Counted from the stretch's first letter, positions 48,481 through 59,015 are shown. The stretch is 64,000 nucleotides of DNA from Micropterix aruncella (GCA_944548615.1 OX155962.1:2569298-2633297); one strand, 5' to 3'. Made by a program: numbers and translations. The notes: generated by a model not told the origin, from the sequence alone.

Positions 48481-48590
48481 TTATAAAGCGGGCCTCGCCG
48501 GCGACGAGACTCAGTACGACTGCGACCACTGTCACGGGTGGATGCTGACGCTGCGCTCCGAACGAAAAAATTACGTTAATTAAAAACAAA

Positions 48591-48655
48591 ATGGCCAGAA
48601 ACTCAAAAATTTTAAAACTTAATCGCAGTATATTAGAGAAAAATAGATTATTAAG
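48591..48655 (+). CDS. Candidate first coding exon
   Basis: An ATG opens a frame reading MARNSKILKLNRSILEKNRL that ends at AAG|GTAATT (48655/48656), a usable splice donor. It joins in phase to the next candidate exon. The product is Lys/Arg/Asn-rich and unrecognised. It could be the 5' end of the YqaJ-type gene downstream or of an unrelated gene. Support is splice-site logic only. Confidence 0.35.
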
Positions 48656-48849
48656 GTAATTAACGTGTATTAGTGTATTATTACGTGTATATTATTACCA
48701 TTTGTCTACTCTGATGCTCTTTGCCTGACGTCAAATTGGGGTGACCACACGAATAGGATTCGTGCAACAATTTTATTTAACTAATCAACACATAAAATAA
48801 ATTACTTCTTTTATTTTATAAACTGACGTGATTACTGTTTTTATTTTAG

Positions 48850-48897
48850 GCGAATACGAAACAACACTAATTCTGAAGATGTAAATTCACAGACGAG
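48850..48897 (+). CDS. Candidate second coding exon
   Basis: TTTTTATTTTAG precedes 48850 (acceptor) and GAG|GTGAGT follows 48897 (consensus donor). The 48-bp exon keeps the phase set by the first one and reads RIRNNTNSEDVNSQT. No third exon is apparent before the minisatellite at 49.4 kb. Confidence 0.35.
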
Positions 48898-49404
48898 GTG
48901 AGTAAACAGTGTAGGTAAACAAAACTACATCAAAAGGTAATGCTCACAGGTAAATGCATACCTAATTTAATATTTTGATATTAGTGTAATTCGAACAATA
49001 ATTATGTTTTATCAGAACTTTAAAGTTTTATCAGAACTGTCGGAATCAGAATATTATTTTGAAATCAAATATCAAACTTGAATATTGAATTTGAAAATCG
49101 ATTTAGGGCCGATTTATATATGAAACCTGCAAGTAAAAGTACAAATATAAGTTGAACCATCGGTTTACTAAATTCATTCATAAAGCGACAAAATTTAATT
49201 CGGGTTTTCGTAGTATGACGTAAATTATACTTTGGTTGGAGGGGGTTGTTTTTGTTGCAAAAAGATAATTGTGGTTTTTAGCCAAAAATTTTGTAGTAAT
49301 AATAATAAACCTACTTATAACATAGTTACGCGCATCCCTGACTCACTGACTGACTTTGTAACGCTGTAGGTAAAGACAGTATTTTTTTTAATTTGTCAGT
49401 TTTT
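48898..49404. other. Interval between candidate exon and minisatellite
   Basis: AT-rich, intron-like, no ORF. Confidence 0.5.
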
Positions 49405-49725
49405 AAACTTGAAATGCTACTTCGAATTTCGAATTTGAGATTGTACTTCGAATTTCAAACTTGAAATTGTGCTTTGAATTTCGAACTTGACATTCTACTA
49501 CGAATTTCAAACTTGAAATTCTACTTCGAATTTCGAACTTGACATTTTACTTCGAATTTCGAACTTGACATTCTACTACGAATTTCGAACTTCAAATTCT
49601 ACTTCGAATTTCGAACTTGACATTTTACTTCGAATTTCGAACTTGACATTCTACTTCGAATTACGAATTTAACATTCAAGTTCGAATTTCGCACTTGACA
49701 TTTTGACATTTGAAATTCGGAATTT
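49405..49725. repeat. 27-bp minisatellite
   Basis: About twelve degenerate units of TACTTCGAATTTCGAACT followed by TGACATTC, period 26-28 bp. It ends a few bases before the readable part of the YqaJ frame. Confidence 0.93.
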
Positions 49726-49741
49726 CGGTTAAATTTCGATA

Positions 49742-50413
49742 ATTTCGGACAATGAAAATATTGCAAAAAAACAGTTGTCAAAACAAGAGAATGTGAAAAT
49801 AGACCCGAGTGGACTTTTTCTTGATGAGGAAGTACCATTTCTTGGTGCGTCACCAGACGGTATCATTGATGAAAATACAATTGTTGAAATAAAATGTCCA
49901 ATCACAGCTTACAAACTAGGATTAGATAAAGCTATTCATGAAAAAAAGATATCGTTCTACAAAAAAATACAGAACGGTAATTATATAATAAACAAAGAAC
50001 ATAGTTGGTGGTATCAAATACAGAGGCAATTGCATGTAACAAGAAGATCTAAGTGTATGCTTGGTATTTGGTCTGGGGATAAGTTTCCTGTAAAAATATA
50101 ATTAATTTACAAGGATTGCACCTTTTGGGAAACTAAAATGAAAAATAAGTTGATTAAGTTTTACACAGATTGCATGCTTCCTGAACTGGTAGATCCTAGA
50201 CATACGAGGAATATGATAATTATAGACCCATCTTATATAGTTAGTGCTATAGAGGGGCGCAAAAGGAAAAGGAAGAGGAAAAGAAAAGAAAAAAACACAG
50301 ACAAAAAACGAAGAATGACGATTTTGAATGAAGTCAATAAAGACGAAGACACACTTCATGATCAAAGTCCTAGTATAGCTGCTGAAAAAGTACTGATTTT
50401 TTATGAGTTTTAA
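49742..50413 (+). pseudogene. YqaJ-type recombinase/exonuclease, C-terminal part
   Basis: The frame contains the YqaJ (lambda-exonuclease-like, PD-(D/E)XK) core: FLGASPDGIIDENTIVEIKC, with Asp of SPDG and Glu-Ile-Lys as catalytic residues (about residues 39-58). A QIQRQLHVTRRSKCMLGIWS strand-helix block follows, then a lysine-rich tail (RKRKRKRKRKEK). YqaJ proteins degrade DNA ends and help strand-annealing recombination in phages. Animal genomes, especially insects and cnidarians, carry multi-copy relatives of unknown role, often spread with mobile DNA. One in-frame TAA (50099-50101) interrupts the frame. The N-terminal half is absent and a minisatellite stands in its place. The last 200 bp recur inverted at 51593-51784. 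Confidence 0.85.
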
Positions 50414-50443
50414 ATTCAGTTACCAATCGAAAAACCCACACGA

Positions 50444-50535
50444 ACACCGCACACACACACACACACGCACACACACACACACACACCAACACATGCACAA
50501 ACACACACACGCACACACACCACACACGTGTGTCG
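50444..50535. repeat. (CA)n microsatellite
   Basis: CA dinucleotides with scattered interruptions. It lies exactly where the 5' part of the next pseudogene would be expected. Confidence 0.95.
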
Positions 50536-50536
50536 A

Positions 50537-51592
50537 AGCTCATCATTTGCTTCAATAGCTGACAAATACACCCAGTGCACCACTGCTTATTACGGTTCAA
50601 TCGTGGCAGTAGTTTTCGATGGATACCCAACAGATCCTACACAAAAAGGCACGAAGAGCTCTGAAATCTCCGGAAATAATATTTGATAAAAATACTAAGG
50701 CTCAGGTTTCACAAGAGAATTTCTTATCAAACGACAAAGTAAAATTCGTTTCACCGACCTGCTGAAAACGAGAATGGAAAAGCATAACATTCGGGTACTG
50801 CATGTTAAGGAAGATGCTGACAGGCTCATAATCACTACAGCTGTCACTTTTGTCTCTTCCTATGATATAGTGTTAGACGCTGGCGAGGACATCGACTTGT
50901 TTATAATCCTCACTGGGATCTCACGCCATCGTGACGTTTTATTTCAAGAAACATGTAATACACAATGCTGCAGATGTGATCTATTCCAGAATCACCTCTT
51001 CAACGTAACATCAAAACCGGAGATTTTTCTTTTCATCCACACCTTCAGTGGGTGTGACTCGGCATCTTGCTTCTTCGGACAAGGGAAGATAAAAATGTTT
51101 TTCATACTCCAAAATCACTCGGACCTCGGAAAGAAAGCTGCTATTTCTCTTGACACCACCTCTACACCTGATGAGATAGCAGCAGCAGGGGACCAGATTT
51201 GGTAGTTTCTCTGTACAGTGGCAACCCCGAATACGACATCCAGAGCCTTGATGAGCTGCGGTATCATCTATTCGAGAGGGCTGCAGCCAAAACGAGCTTC
51301 AATCTCGCCAGGTTGAGTACAAGAGAGGCTACCCGTCAATTCTACCGCACCTACCAGCTATCAGGTACCAAATTAAATCGTTCTTATACAGCTCGTATAC
51401 AGCTCTACTCTATATTTCTAAATATATAAATTGTCTTTCGTCACTTTCTCTTCAACTGTCAATTCTGTTCCAGGTGCATAAATGGCTGGGAGCCGGACAG
51501 GACCCTCTCGACTGGGGATGAATATCCACCTCACAAGGCCTCAGTCCCAAAATGATGACCAGAGACGCAGCGCCACAACACCTTTTGCCGAT
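50537..51592 (+). pseudogene. PIN/FEN-like nuclease-family pseudogene
   Basis: The readable order is FASIADKYTQC, VVFDGYPTDPTQ, PEIIFDKNTKAQVSQENFLS, then HVKEDADRLIITTA, AGEDIDLFIIL, HTFSGCDSASCFFGQGK and, after an intron, HKWLGAGQDPLDWG. The acidic E-D-x-D, G-E-D-x-D and G-C-D motifs are those of an uncharacterised animal family related to PIN/FEN nucleases, as I recall it from insect and cnidarian proteins. A probable intron (about 51365-51473, CAG|GTACCA to TTCCAG|G) remains. Frameshifts near 50640, 50745 and 51195 and a TGA at 51519-51521 disable it. A residual intron means DNA-level copying, not an mRNA-derived copy. The start is lost at the CA repeat. Confidence 0.75.
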
Positions 51593-51784
51593 TCAGCAAC
51601 TATACCAGGACTTTGATTACGAAGCGTGTCTTCGTCTTTATTGACTTCGTTCAAAATCGTCATTTTTCGTTTCTTGTTTTTTTTTCCTCATCCCTTTTCT
51701 ATTTGCGCCCCTGTATAGCACTAACTATATAAGAGGGGTCTCTAATGATCATATTCCTCGTATGCCTAGGATCGACTAGTTCAT
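51593..51784 (-). pseudogene. Inverted copy of the YqaJ 3' end
   Basis: The minus strand matches 50183-50385 through most of its length, including CATACGAGGAATATGAT, ATATAGTTAGTGCTATA, GACGATTTTGAA and GTCAATAAAGACGAAGACAC. A short deletion lies in the lysine-rich stretch. The two arms enclose the PIN-like pseudogene. Confidence 0.88.
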
Positions 51785-52299
51785 TATCCTATGTTTTTTA
51801 TTACCTTTATGCTATGTTTTTTTGCTAATTGCGGGCATTTTTGTTTACGTAATTACGTAATTCTTGTTTACCAAATTTTCTAACAATAATAAAATGATTA
51901 CAATACAAATCCGATTATTATTTCACAATACGTACTTTTATTTATTTAATACCTTTGAATCTTGAAGGTACACTATTTTCGTACGTATGGTCACTCTACA
52001 AGCCGCTCTCGGCGCGCGCGGCATTTCCAGTTCTCTTATCACGCGTTGGCTCCGCCCAATCGCCCAAAGCCGTTGACAATAGTCGTCGCCTTAAATCGAA
52101 TATTTGTATTATTATACATATTATTCCTATATTATAGTTTTCGCTATTTGTCTGAGGTGTTATTTAATAAAATTGTATTTTTTTCTAGAAATTCAAATAT
52201 ATTTGGTTTACTGACAAAATATATCTCTTTATCTTTATTCATTATCTTAGTGTTAGTATTGAAAGTAGTCTATTAGTCAGTACTACTCAAACGTCAGTA
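51785..52299. other. Unassigned interval
   Basis: No gene; AT-rich apart from 52000-52070. Short ORFs show no domain. Confidence 0.5.
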
Positions 52300-52463
52300 C
52301 TACTCAAAAAACAAAGGCTATATATTTCGTATGCCCAGATACAGGCTGTTCGGTCTAGTTGGGCATTCGTCTAGAATGATCGTATGGGATGTATTCATTT
52401 TCTTATTACTTATATAAATAATTACAAATCATATCTGTACGATCTCACTGTTAACTCTATACC

Positions 52464-53215
52464 CGCGAAAACCGTGGCTACGAAATCGCGAGATCTTTTC
52501 CTCGCCATTCGTCGCTCCAGCAGGGCCGAGTGGGGCATCCGCTCCCCGGCCATCAGACTGCTCTACAAGGGTGTTTTTGTCCCGCAGGTGGCTTATGCCG
52601 CGCGTGCTTGGGCGTGGCCATCCATATCGGAGGCCATGCGCGTTGTCCTGCTGCGTGGCCAGCGTCTCCCGCTTGTGGCGATTATTGGAGCGTACCGGAC
52701 GACCTCTACTCTCGCTCTTCCCGTCCTCGCTGGAGTTTTGCCGATCGATCTGGAGGTTCTGGAGCGGGCAGCCGTGTCATGGATTCGACGAGGGGTGCCG
52801 GTAGACTACTTTAGTCTGTCGGTGGACCCGGCGTCCTCCACGTTGGTGGGCTGGTCCCGTCGTATTCGGGCGGAGAGTCTGCGCGTCTGGCAGGAGCGGT
52901 GGGACGGCGGCGGCACGGGCCGCCTTACCCATAGTTTCTTTCCGTCGGTGTCAGAGCGGATGAAAAACGAGGATTTTCTGCGGCTTGACCACCATGTCAC
53001 TCAGCTCATTGGGGGTCACGGTGAGTTCAAAGCCAAGTTATTTGACCTTGGACTCAACGACGATCCCTGGTGCTCGTGTGGCACTGGTCGCCAGACGGCC
53101 GAACACATCGTTTGGACATGCCCCAAGCTCGACGCCGCACGGGCGGAAATGTTGTTTGTGGTTGGTTCGTGCGTCGGCAGTCTGCCGGTTTGGTATGCGG
53201 ACTTGGTAAGTTGTA
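52464..53215 (+). pseudogene. R1-clade ORF2 C-terminus, part 1
   Basis: It encodes the thumb and C-terminal region of an R1-like ORF2: LLYKGVFVPQVAYAARAWAW, AYRTTSTLALPVLAGVLPID, a GHGEFKAKLFDLGL stretch, and a C2HC-type knuckle (WCSCGTG...AEHIVWTCPKL). Polymerase core and endonuclease are missing through 5' truncation. The frame is intact up to DLVSC, where the nested LINE enters. It resumes in the same frame at 57011 after one TSD copy. Confidence 0.88.
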
Positions 53216-55101
53216 TACATAGAAGCCTTATAGACATAGAAGGCGCTTTTGACAAAACCATGCACAACAGCATAAACCACGCCCTACAGGAACTTAAGGT
53301 GGAACCAGTCACCATAAAATGGATTACGGAGCTGGTTAGCAAAAGGGCGGTCCAGATAGTGATGAATACTACCACAAGAGCAAAGGTAGTTAAAGGATGC
53401 CCCCAAGGGGGGGTCCTATCACCACTTCTATGGAACATAGTAGTGGACAGCCTCATAAAAACACTAAATGAAAGGGGCTACACTACTATTGGTTATGCCG
53501 ACGACCTAACAATAATGATAAATGGAAGCGCAGAAAACATGTTATGTAAAGTCATGCGCTCAGCTCTGCAGATAGTAGAAAAATGGTGTGACGAACATCA
53601 ATTGTCAGTAAATCCGAAAAAGACAGAACTTATCCTCTTCACCAACAAGAGGAAGTTACCAGAACTACAAGTACCAAAATTATTCAACACCAAACTCTCC
53701 CTATCAAATCAAGTGAAATATCTGGGAGTCATCCTTGATAGTAAACTAAACTGGGCGAGTCATATCGAGGCCAAAGCAAAGAGGGCCTGCCTAACTTTTT
53801 GGCAGTGTCAAAGACTAATGGGGAAAAAATGGGGTCTCAACCCAAAAATCACACTCTGGCTATACACATCAGTCATCAGGCCCTCGCTGACTTATGGATC
53901 AGTTGTATGGTGGCCCAGAACACAACTGACCACAGTAAAAGCAAGACTCCAGAGACTACAACGCTTAGCGTGTGTAGCAGCCACTGGATGTATGAGAACC
54001 ACACCATCGGCCGCACTAGAGTACCTCCTAAACATGAGACCTCTGGACCTTGTCATCCAAGAGGAGGCTAGGGCAGCCGCTCTAAGACTAAGAGCAAATG
54101 GACTGTGGAAACAAAACACAGAAACACCACACTCAAAAATTCTGAAACGGGCTTTAGAAGAAATTCCTCTTCTGGACGCACCCATGGACAGAATAATATG
54201 CCATCATGTCTTTGATCGTAGATACAATATCCAACTCATTCCAGAACCAGCAGATCACTCTGGTACGAATGAAGTAAGGATATACACAGACGGCTCCAAA
54301 ACCACTCAAGGTACAGGAGCCGGCGTCTTCTCAAATGATCTAAACATCAAAATGTCAACTACCCTAGGCAACTTAAATACGATCTTCCAAGCAGAATGCA
54401 TTGGCATCACCAGAGCAGCACAGGCAGTCGCAGCCAAAGATGTCGGAGACGTAAGTTTGAAATTTGTCTCCGACAGCGCCTCCGTGCTGCAAGCGCTAGC
54501 AAATAATACGATAACCTCAGTCCTCGTACTGGAATGCCACAATGCGCTTCAATGCATTGCAGGGTCAAATAAAGTGACCCTGCAATGGATTAAAGGGCAC
54601 AGTGACTCACTGGGCAATGACGCGGCGGACGAACTGGCCAAAAGGGGATCAAAGGAAATAGTATATGGACCGGAACCCTTGATGCCCATTCCCCAGGCCC
54701 AAATAAAAACATGGCTACGCAGGAACACCGAAGAAACCCACCTTACAGAATGGAAAAAAAACGCAGGATGCAGGCAAACAAAGAACGCGGTTCCGGAAGC
54801 GTCCAAAAAACTTGCCCGCAACCTCACCAGATTAAAAAGGGACAAAATCCGTAAAGTCATAGGTACTATGACAGGCCACTGTCCCCTAAACAAACACCTG
54901 TTTACCATAGGTGTGACAGACAGCCCTCTATGCAGAGGATGCATGGAGGAAGAAGAAACGCCACAGCATGTGCTCATGGAATGCAGGAGCGTGGCAGAGC
55001 AACGGGCAAAAATACTACAATCTCCAGCATCTCTCCCGGAGGCCTGTAGCAACCCAAACAGGCTGCTAACCTTCTGGAACAGCCTGGGTTGGCTGGAGTA
55101 A
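53216..55101 (+). CDS. LINE reverse transcriptase-RNase H ORF (copy A)
   Basis: The frame starts at RT motif A (IDIEGAFDKT) and continues with GCPQGGVLSPLLWNIVVDSL, the catalytic YADD (about 53490-53505), KYLGVILDSKLNWASHI and a thumb region. A complete RNase H domain follows, with the four acidic residues in YTDGSK, QAECIGI, VSDSAS and GNDAADEL (about 54280-54640). The C-terminal CX2C..HX4C knuckle (CRGCMEE.. to HVLMEC) precedes the stop at 55099-55101. RNase H plus this RT type points to the I/LOA group. The frame is open for about 630 codons, so the insertion is young. The 5' part (endonuclease and first RT motifs) is truncated. Confidence 0.92.
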
Positions 55102-55195
55102 CATAAATGGAAACATGAGCCACGCACAACGGCCCAATCAAGAGGCCAAGTGCGGGAAAAAGCCCAGCCAAACTAACTAACTAACTAACTAACTA

Positions 55196-55734
55196 TGCCG
55201 TATCCTATTCCATTCAGTAAGCCGACGCTGCTGAATCCGAGATTTGCATATCTGAATGTGTCAACTGTTACTTGTAGAGCCTTTCCAACCTGTATTAGTA
55301 ACACAATATTATATTAGATTACCGGTACCTATGCAGTTGCCCTTCTATAAAGGAAGTTCCAGACTATAATTCCATTAATATAATGTCAGACAATTTTTTT
55401 TCTCCTGAAGCCATTTTGTTCTTATGACCGTCGGAACCATGCAGAGTCATTCTCATTTTATAGGTGATGTAATTTTAATATGAATTACTGCTACAGTAGA
55501 TAGAGGTCGCGTAAACGACCTCGAATCCGTAAGTAGCCTGGAGGACGGAGAAATTTGTCCACACCTGGTAGTAAATGCGCGAGGATACCTGACTGGGTGG
55601 CACTCCCAGTTACTTCATGGTTTGGTGTTACTCTTGCAAGCTATTGGAGGAATATGGAATGTATTTGATCCCATTGTGGTTTTTGCTGAAAAAATCTTTT
55701 ATTAGGGGAGACCAAGTTCGATTGATAGTACTTC
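55196..55734. other. Spacer between LINE copies A and B
   Basis: Not related to the LINE. 55505-55620 resembles family 2 (GCGTAAACGACCTCGAATCC, GTAGCCTGGAGGACGGAGAA). No ORF with a domain. It is probably genomic DNA carried along from a donor site. Confidence 0.7.
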
Positions 55735-56926
55735 GTGGCCCAGAACACAACTGACCACAGTAAAAGCAAGACTCCAGAGCCTACAACGCTTAGCGTGTGT
55801 AGCAGCCACTGGATGTATGAGAACCACACCATCGGCCGCACTAGAGTACCTCCTAAACATGAGACCTCTGGATCTTGTCATCCAAGAGGAGGCTAGGGCA
55901 GCCGCTCTAAGACTAAGAGCAAATGGACTGTGGAAACAAAACACAGAAACACCACACTCAAAAATTCTGAAACAGGTTTTAGAAGAAATTCCTCTTCTGG
56001 ACGCACCCATGGACAGAATAATATGCCATCATGTCTTTGATCGTAGATACAATATCCAACTCATTGCAGAACCAGCAGATCACTCTGGTACAAATGAAGT
56101 AAGGATATACACAGACGGCTCCAAAACCACTCAAGGTACAGGAGCCGGCGTCTTCTCAAATGATCTAAACATCAAAATATCAACTACCCTAGGCAACTTA
56201 AATACGATCTTCCAAGCAGAATGCATTGGCATCACCAGAGCAGCACAGGCAGTCGCAGCCAAAGATGTCGGAGACGTAAGTTTGAAATTTGTCTCCGACA
56301 GTGCCTCCGTGCTACAAGCGCTAGCAAAAAATACGATAACCTCAGTCCTCGTACTGGAATGCCACAATGCGCTTCAATGCATTGCAGGGTCAAATAAAGT
56401 GACCCTGCAATGGATTAAAGGGCACAGTGACTCACTAGGCAATGACGCGGTGGACGAACTGGCCAAAAGGGGATCAAAGGAAATAGTATATGGACCGGAA
56501 CCCTTGATGCCCATTCCCCAGGCCCAAATAAAAACATGGCTACGCAGGAACACCGAAGAAACCCACCTTACAGAATGGAAAAAAAACGCAGGATGCAGGC
56601 AAACAAAGAACGCGGTTCCGGAAGCGTCCAAAAAACTTGCCCGCAACCTCACCAGATTAAAAAGGGACAAAATCCGTAAAGTCATAGGTACTATGACAGG
56701 CCACTGTCCCCTAAACAAACACCTGTTTACCATAGGTGTGACAGACAGCCCTCTATGCAGAGGATGCATGGAGGAAGAAGAAACGCCATAGCATGTGCTC
56801 ATGGAATGCAGGAGCGTGGCAGAGCAACGGGCAAGAATACTACAATCTCCAGCATCTCTCCCGGAGGCCTGTAGCAACCCAAACAGGCTGCTAACCTTCT
56901 GGGACAGCCTGGGTTGGCTGGAGTAA
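55735..56926 (+). pseudogene. LINE RT thumb and RNase H, copy B
   Basis: Nearly identical to 53910-55101 at an offset of 1825 bp. It starts at WPRTQLTTVK and includes the whole RNase H domain and the C-terminal knuckle. A CAG to TAG change at 56789-56791 truncates the last 45 codons. Other differences from copy A are scattered single bases (for example Ala to Val in GNDAVDEL). Confidence 0.93.
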
Positions 56927-57023
56927 CATAAATGGAAACATGAGCCACGCACAACGGCCCAATCAAGAGGCCAAGTGCGGGAAAAAGCCCAGTCAAACTA
57001 ACTAACTAACTTGGTAAGTTGTA

Positions 57024-57130
57024 GGGTTTGCGTTGCTGCGTTTCGCGAGTTTGTGGATCACTGGGTGTCCCTCTGGGAGGTTCTGAGGCAGAGGGGCTAT
57101 CCTCCTCCGGGGGAGGGCCCCCCCTCTTAG
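57024..57130 (+). pseudogene. R1-clade ORF2 C-terminus, part 2
   Basis: It continues the R1-like frame after the nested insertion: RVCVAAFREFVDHWVSLWEV, then LRQRGYPPPGEGPPS and a TAG stop (57128-57130). Confidence 0.85.
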
Positions 57131-57668
57131 CGGTGCGAGCCGTGGGCTGCTTCATCATCCGAAGTCGCCCGTACTGTATCGTCCCTAATCGCCCCTGTGG
57201 GTGCGTGCCCTTTCACAGGATCCCGGTCGTCGACGTCTCCGACGGCGCCCCTGCCGTTTGCTGCCCGTTTTTATTTATTTTATTAATTTTTTTTTTCCGA
57301 CACGCCGCATGGAGCATACCTTCCACCGCCTCATCATTTAAATAAAAAAAATATATATATTATACTAAATAAATAATAAAATATGTTACCGCTTAGTCGC
57401 CTAGTTTAGTTTAGTAATTAAGTAATAATTGTAAACATTTTGAAGTATAAATAAACGGTTTACGGGGTGCCGGCGGGGGCTGAAGCCCGGAGAATCTTTC
57501 CTAAGGTCTCCGTTCGCTCACCCCTCACGCGCTACCCTTCCGGCACGCGTGAGGTTGTCGTTGCATGACATCCTGGGCAGATAAAACGACCCACGTCGTT
57601 AGAACTGCCCGGGTGGTGGGCGGGGTTTTCAACCCTCGCCTGTCGCCGCGTAAATATTAAATGTAAAA
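57131..57668 (+). other. R1-clade LINE 3' UTR
   Basis: Non-coding. GTGCCGGCGGGGGCTGAAGC near 57467 and other GC-rich blocks contrast with AT-rich surroundings. It ends AAATATTAAATGTAAAA at the TSD. Confidence 0.8.
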
Positions 57669-57722
57669 TGTTAACTCTATACCAAGTTTTAACAAATAAA
57701 TAAATAAATAAATAAATAAATA

Positions 57723-58084
57723 TTTCTCTCTCAAACCCTTGCTAAAATATCATTTTTAAAGTAGTAAATTAAAAAATACAATTACCAAAAAAATATACAG
57801 TTGATATTGAACATACCGTAGCTCTTCATTTCTTTTACAACAAAAAACACAGTTATTCAACCCCCCCCCCCCCCCCCTCCCCAACAAAATGTCGACATGT
57901 AATATTTTAGTTTTCCGCATATACCTACCACGAAAACGGTAAAAAAAATAGCAAAAGTGGAGGTGATATTCTGAAATGACAATGAAATGCTGAGAAATTC
58001 GACCCTAAGTTGAAAACTAGTTCTAAGTTAAAAGCTTTGACAGAAAAGGGTAGAAAAATCGGCCTTAAGTGACGAGAAACACAC
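57723..58084. other. Unassigned interval
   Basis: No gene; a pure C run lies near 57861-57878. Confidence 0.55.
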
Positions 58085-58260
58085 TTCCCAGTGCCTCGCC
58101 GTAAGGCGTTGGCCGTTGGCGGACTAGACTGTGGACTGTGTTGTCCCTAAAGTCTCCGCGTAATCACCTCGCGGCTGAAATATATATTATATCTTTATAC
58201 CAGCCTGAGATGTCGGCTTCGCCCGTTGCAGTTGACAGCTCCAAAGTCTATTTTTGTTCC
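58085..58260 (-). repeat. Family 2 fragment
   Basis: CCGTAAGGCGTTGGCCGTTG and GGCTTCGCCCGTTGCAGTTG are reverse-complement blocks of the copy at 22.93-23.2 kb. Confidence 0.75.
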
Positions 58261-58689
58261 TATGCTATATTATCTTTTAAGTGAGACGTTAGATTCGCCA
58301 GTATGTGAGGTTGCAGATCTAACCCTAAAAAAAATTACATAGATTAATATAATTACATGCAATATCCAAACAATGATATCAGAATTAATTCGATCGCATG
58401 GCAGTGACCACTTAAGAACAGTAATTTTAAGAACTGACCAATTTAGATAATGACGTTGACAATGCGTAATCACGGGTCAATAATTGGACGAAATTTGGAC
58501 CGCATCACGAAGTGACAATTCAATAGATTAAGGCGACCTATATTGCCATTGAAACTGGTTTCTGGTGTCTTCGTCGGTATGGAGGACAGACAATCTAGAA
58601 AGCAGATAATCTAGATTGGGAAAACGTAAGTCACGTTCAGAGTTATCATTAAGTGAGAAATTACGAAATAAGTAAGACTGTACTTGAAC
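58261..58689. other. Unassigned interval
   Basis: No gene or recognised element. Confidence 0.55.
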
Positions 58690-59015
58690 TTGAACACTCT
58701 AGTCCTTTCGATGATGATGTATCTAAACAATTATAAAGCAAAGCTCCCAATGCGTGTATGTGTGACTCAAAGCATAGCTCCCAATGCGCATGTGCTCTGG
58801 CTGTATGTGTGATTGAGCTAATCTTAAGAACCACTAGACGGATTTTGATGCGGTTTTCACTGTCGTTAGGGCGCATTTCGATGAAAGTCTATCATCTAAA
58901 CAATTGTAAATCAAAGTCCCTAAAAAGCGTCTGTCTGTCTGTTTGATAGCGTCAATCTGAAAAACCTCTCGACGGGTTTCGAGGCGATACCCACTGTTCG
59001 TTATATCGTATTTCA
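58690..59015. repeat. Two degenerate tandem units
   Basis: Units starting TTTCGATGA..ATCTAAACAATT (58697 and 58877) and running to CCACTAGACGGATTTTGATG and CCTCTCGACGGGTTTCGAGG are diverged direct copies of about 180 bp. The style resembles the Helitron subterminal repeats at 33.4 kb. Confidence 0.6.

Larger units (their letters stand above)
53216..57008 (+). mobile_element. I/LOA-group LINE insertion, copy-spacer-copy
   Basis: The insertion lies between duplicates of ACTTGGTAAGTTGTA (53201-53215 and 57009-57023). It is made of copy A (to about 55195), a 540-bp unrelated spacer and copy B (55735 on). Each copy ends in tandem AACT units. Only one TSD pair exists for the whole block. Confidence 0.9.
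52464..57668 (+). mobile_element. R1-clade LINE, 5'-truncated, with nested insertion
   Basis: A perfect 15-bp TSD (52449-52463 and 57669-57683) bounds the element. It holds the last part of ORF2, split by another LINE at 53215/57024, and a 3' UTR (57131-57668) ending A-rich. R1-clade elements are target-site specific in many insects, but the target here is another repeat tail rather than rDNA. Confidence 0.9.
52300..57722 (+). mobile_element. Outer retroelement 3' end, interrupted
   Basis: Removing the insertion between the two TGTTAACTCTATACC copies joins 52300-52463 to 57684-57722. The result is a short AT-rich 3' region ending in an AAAT-repeat tail (57691-57722), typical of LINE or SINE 3' ends. 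CCCAGATACAGGCTGTTCGG near 52330 loosely resembles the 133-bp repeat at 24.7 kb. The 5' boundary is unknown. Confidence 0.6.

Noticed and set aside
49405..49725. CRISPR-like array
   Set aside because: Units of about 27 bp are contiguous with no spacers and diverge progressively; it is a minisatellite.
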